A stretch of 64,000 bases of DNA from Apostichopus japonicus (Eukaryota > Echinodermata > Holothuroidea > Aspidochirotida > Stichopodidae), in contig NC_092574.1 of NCBI RefSeq assembly GCF_037975245.1, positions 9,583,713 to 9,647,712 on the forward strand, given 5' to 3'. Each line of letters starts with the position of its first letter. Within the stretch, counting starts at the first letter, position 1. Below are positions 62,274-64,000 of this stretch, piece by piece. The notes beneath the pieces were generated by a model that was given only the letters and a program-made list of their open reading frames with translations, did not search any database and was not told where the DNA came from. Made by a program: the position numbers and the translations under genes.

Positions 62274-63184
62274 GTTAGTAGTAGTCATAAATTAAATAAA
62301 ATCTTGAATAATTTGAATTATGGCAAACTCTGGAAGGAGTTGAGCGGGATCAGGGGGACGCATACCTTTCAGTAGATACATACACCTGTCTAACTGTCCT
62401 GACAAGTAGCTAGGCAAGTTTTAATTGGGTCATGAACTGCCCTACACATGAAAATGGTAATCAAGGAGCTCAGGTCTTGGTAATACCGAATGTGACATTG
62501 TCAAACATAACATGTTTACTATAACTGCAAAACACATTCTGTGGGTTTGGAATTTCCAGTTCGTACAATTGGGAAATGTGGTTTTGAAACAGCTTTGGTC
62601 AACGTAGTTTCCCTGCAGTGAAAGTGATCATTAACTGGGGTACACTGCCCCTCCTCAGATGGGTCTGAGGTAGGGAGGTGGAGGGGGGGGTGACGGCAGT
62701 TACGGTTTTAAGGAATAAGTGCGACAGTTACATTGCCTGCTTGTTATGACTCTGAATGTTTACTCAATGAAAATGGAAGACTTGATCCAAGCCTTGATTC
62801 ATCTCCAATCATCACACAGGTAGAGTTTCAAATGAGCTTCATTCTGTTGGCTTCCTAACCGTTAGCATACCATAAACTAAACTAGATGGAAAATAATAGC
62901 TTAAATCACTGTTTTGTACTACTTTCATTGTATGATGCGTGTGTTTAGAGCCCCAACCATATAGTTTTGTGAACTACTATTCACATTGCCAATGCCCAAC
63001 ATTTTTCCAACAATGCATTTTATTTAAAGTCAGCTGAGAGTGTCGTCATCTTACCTACATGCTGCAAGGATTCCTCTGAAAACCTGTAATGCTCTAACCC
63101 CAACAGAACAAAAGAATAATTGATAGGGGTATAACTCTTCACTGAGTACGAAAACTCATTGTCATTGCTTTGCATGTTATTCAG

Positions 63185-63366
63185 CATAGTAAGTATGTAT
63201 GTATGTATGTATTTAGATCCTCCTGCAAGCAGGAACTCGCAGAGAAGCCACATTGGCTTATCAAAGCGGCAAGCTGACAGAAGTCAGTCTATTAGATTCA
63301 TATTTATATTTAATGTCCATGACTATGGATTGTCAATTGTCAACATCTCTGTAACTGGACGACAAG
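63185..63366 (-). mobile_element. 5'-truncated SINE, same family as 2840-3085
   Basis: The reverse complement of 63208-63366 matches the body of the SINE at 2930-3085 with scattered substitutions. Shared blocks include GACAATTGACAATC-type sequence, AGCTTGC and GCAGGAGGATCTAAA. The 3' tail is a cleaner (ATAC)n microsatellite seen as GTATGTATGTAT at 63187-63207. No tRNA-like head follows beyond 63366, so the copy is 5'-truncated. It lies downstream of the last visible INPP4 exon, probably in an intron. Confidence 0.7.
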
Positions 63367-64000
63367 TCAAGGTCTATCTCTACAAAACACTGCCAAGTGT
63401 GTACAGGAATCTATTACTACAATGTCAACAAACTGTAACAAACACATATATAGCGTTATGATCTTATTCTGAAATTTATTGTGTAACTCAATACTACGTT
63501 CAAAAGGAAAGTTCTTGTCATGAGTAGCCTCTTGCTCTAGTTATATGGCTAAAGTGTTATGTGTATCGATCATAACATCCTCAACGCAGTGAAAGTGCTC
63601 TTGATTTGATGTGAGGATCGACTATGAAATGAAAGTTTGATTACAACCTTATTTGTATCATTAAAATACAGGACAACATAAGCTGTTACTTTCAATCGAC
63701 CAAACTCGATCCAAGATTAATGAAGCATTAGGCATCATTAGCCAATGTTCTGCAATGAAGCAAGGTGAAAGAACTATCTTAAAATGTGTGGGACACCAAA
63801 AATTTTGTGCACTGGAGGATGTACAAACTTGCTGTTTAGGAGCAGTCGTATGGTACACATAGGTATCTTCATTAGCTTGTGGATTATAATATCTAACTAC
63901 TGTATCTGTGAATATATATATCTTATACAGTATGCCTTAGACAATAAAAGAGTCACAATGTGACTATCATGTATACAAAATAAAGCTTTGATGTAAATGT

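Overview
The window is eukaryotic nuclear DNA from an animal, AT-rich and made mostly of introns, intergenic sequence and diverged repeats. Gene families, intron-rich structure, tRNA-derived SINEs, hAT-like elements and a CR1/jockey-type reverse transcriptase relic all fit an invertebrate deuterostome. An echinoderm is my best guess. This is inference; no species-specific sequence was identified.

Five protein-coding genes can be rebuilt exon by exon, with matching reading phase across every junction. (1) An acyl-CoA synthetase family member 2-like gene (ACSF2, minus strand) runs off the left edge: nine exons from 8658 down to 170, lacking the C-terminal third and the first exon. (2) An SLC36/AVT3-like amino acid transporter (minus strand): fourteen exons from 28776 down to 18561, lacking only the last short exon. 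(3) SDAD1, the SDA1 ribosome-biogenesis factor (plus strand): complete in eighteen exons, 30666-45550, 690 residues. (4) COA5, a cytochrome c oxidase assembly factor (minus strand): complete in three exons, 49215-47795, 80 residues. (5) An INPP4-type inositol 3,4-bisphosphate 4-phosphatase (plus strand) runs off the right edge: four exons, 51764-62273, encoding an N-terminal PH domain and the start of the C2 domain.

Layout: ACSF2 and the transporter lie head-to-tail on the minus strand with about 10 kb of repeat-rich DNA between them (8.7-18.5 kb). The transporter and SDAD1 are divergent across 1.9 kb that holds a perfect 23-bp inverted repeat and many TAGGCCTA motifs. SDAD1 and COA5 are convergent. 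COA5 and INPP4 are divergent, with a decayed non-LTR retrotransposon between them. The genes do not form a pathway. They are ordinary housekeeping and signalling genes: mitochondrial lipid activation, amino acid transport, 60S ribosome biogenesis, complex IV assembly and phosphoinositide turnover.

The least ordinary features are the PH domain joined to INPP4 on a single exon; a 2.7-kb element inside SDAD1 intron 3 with two classes of internal repeat and stacked AGGTCA half-sites; the promoter-side clustering of TAGGCCTA; the palindrome between the divergent genes; and a clean hAT-type MITE with an 8-bp target-site duplication. I found no previously undescribed multi-gene system.
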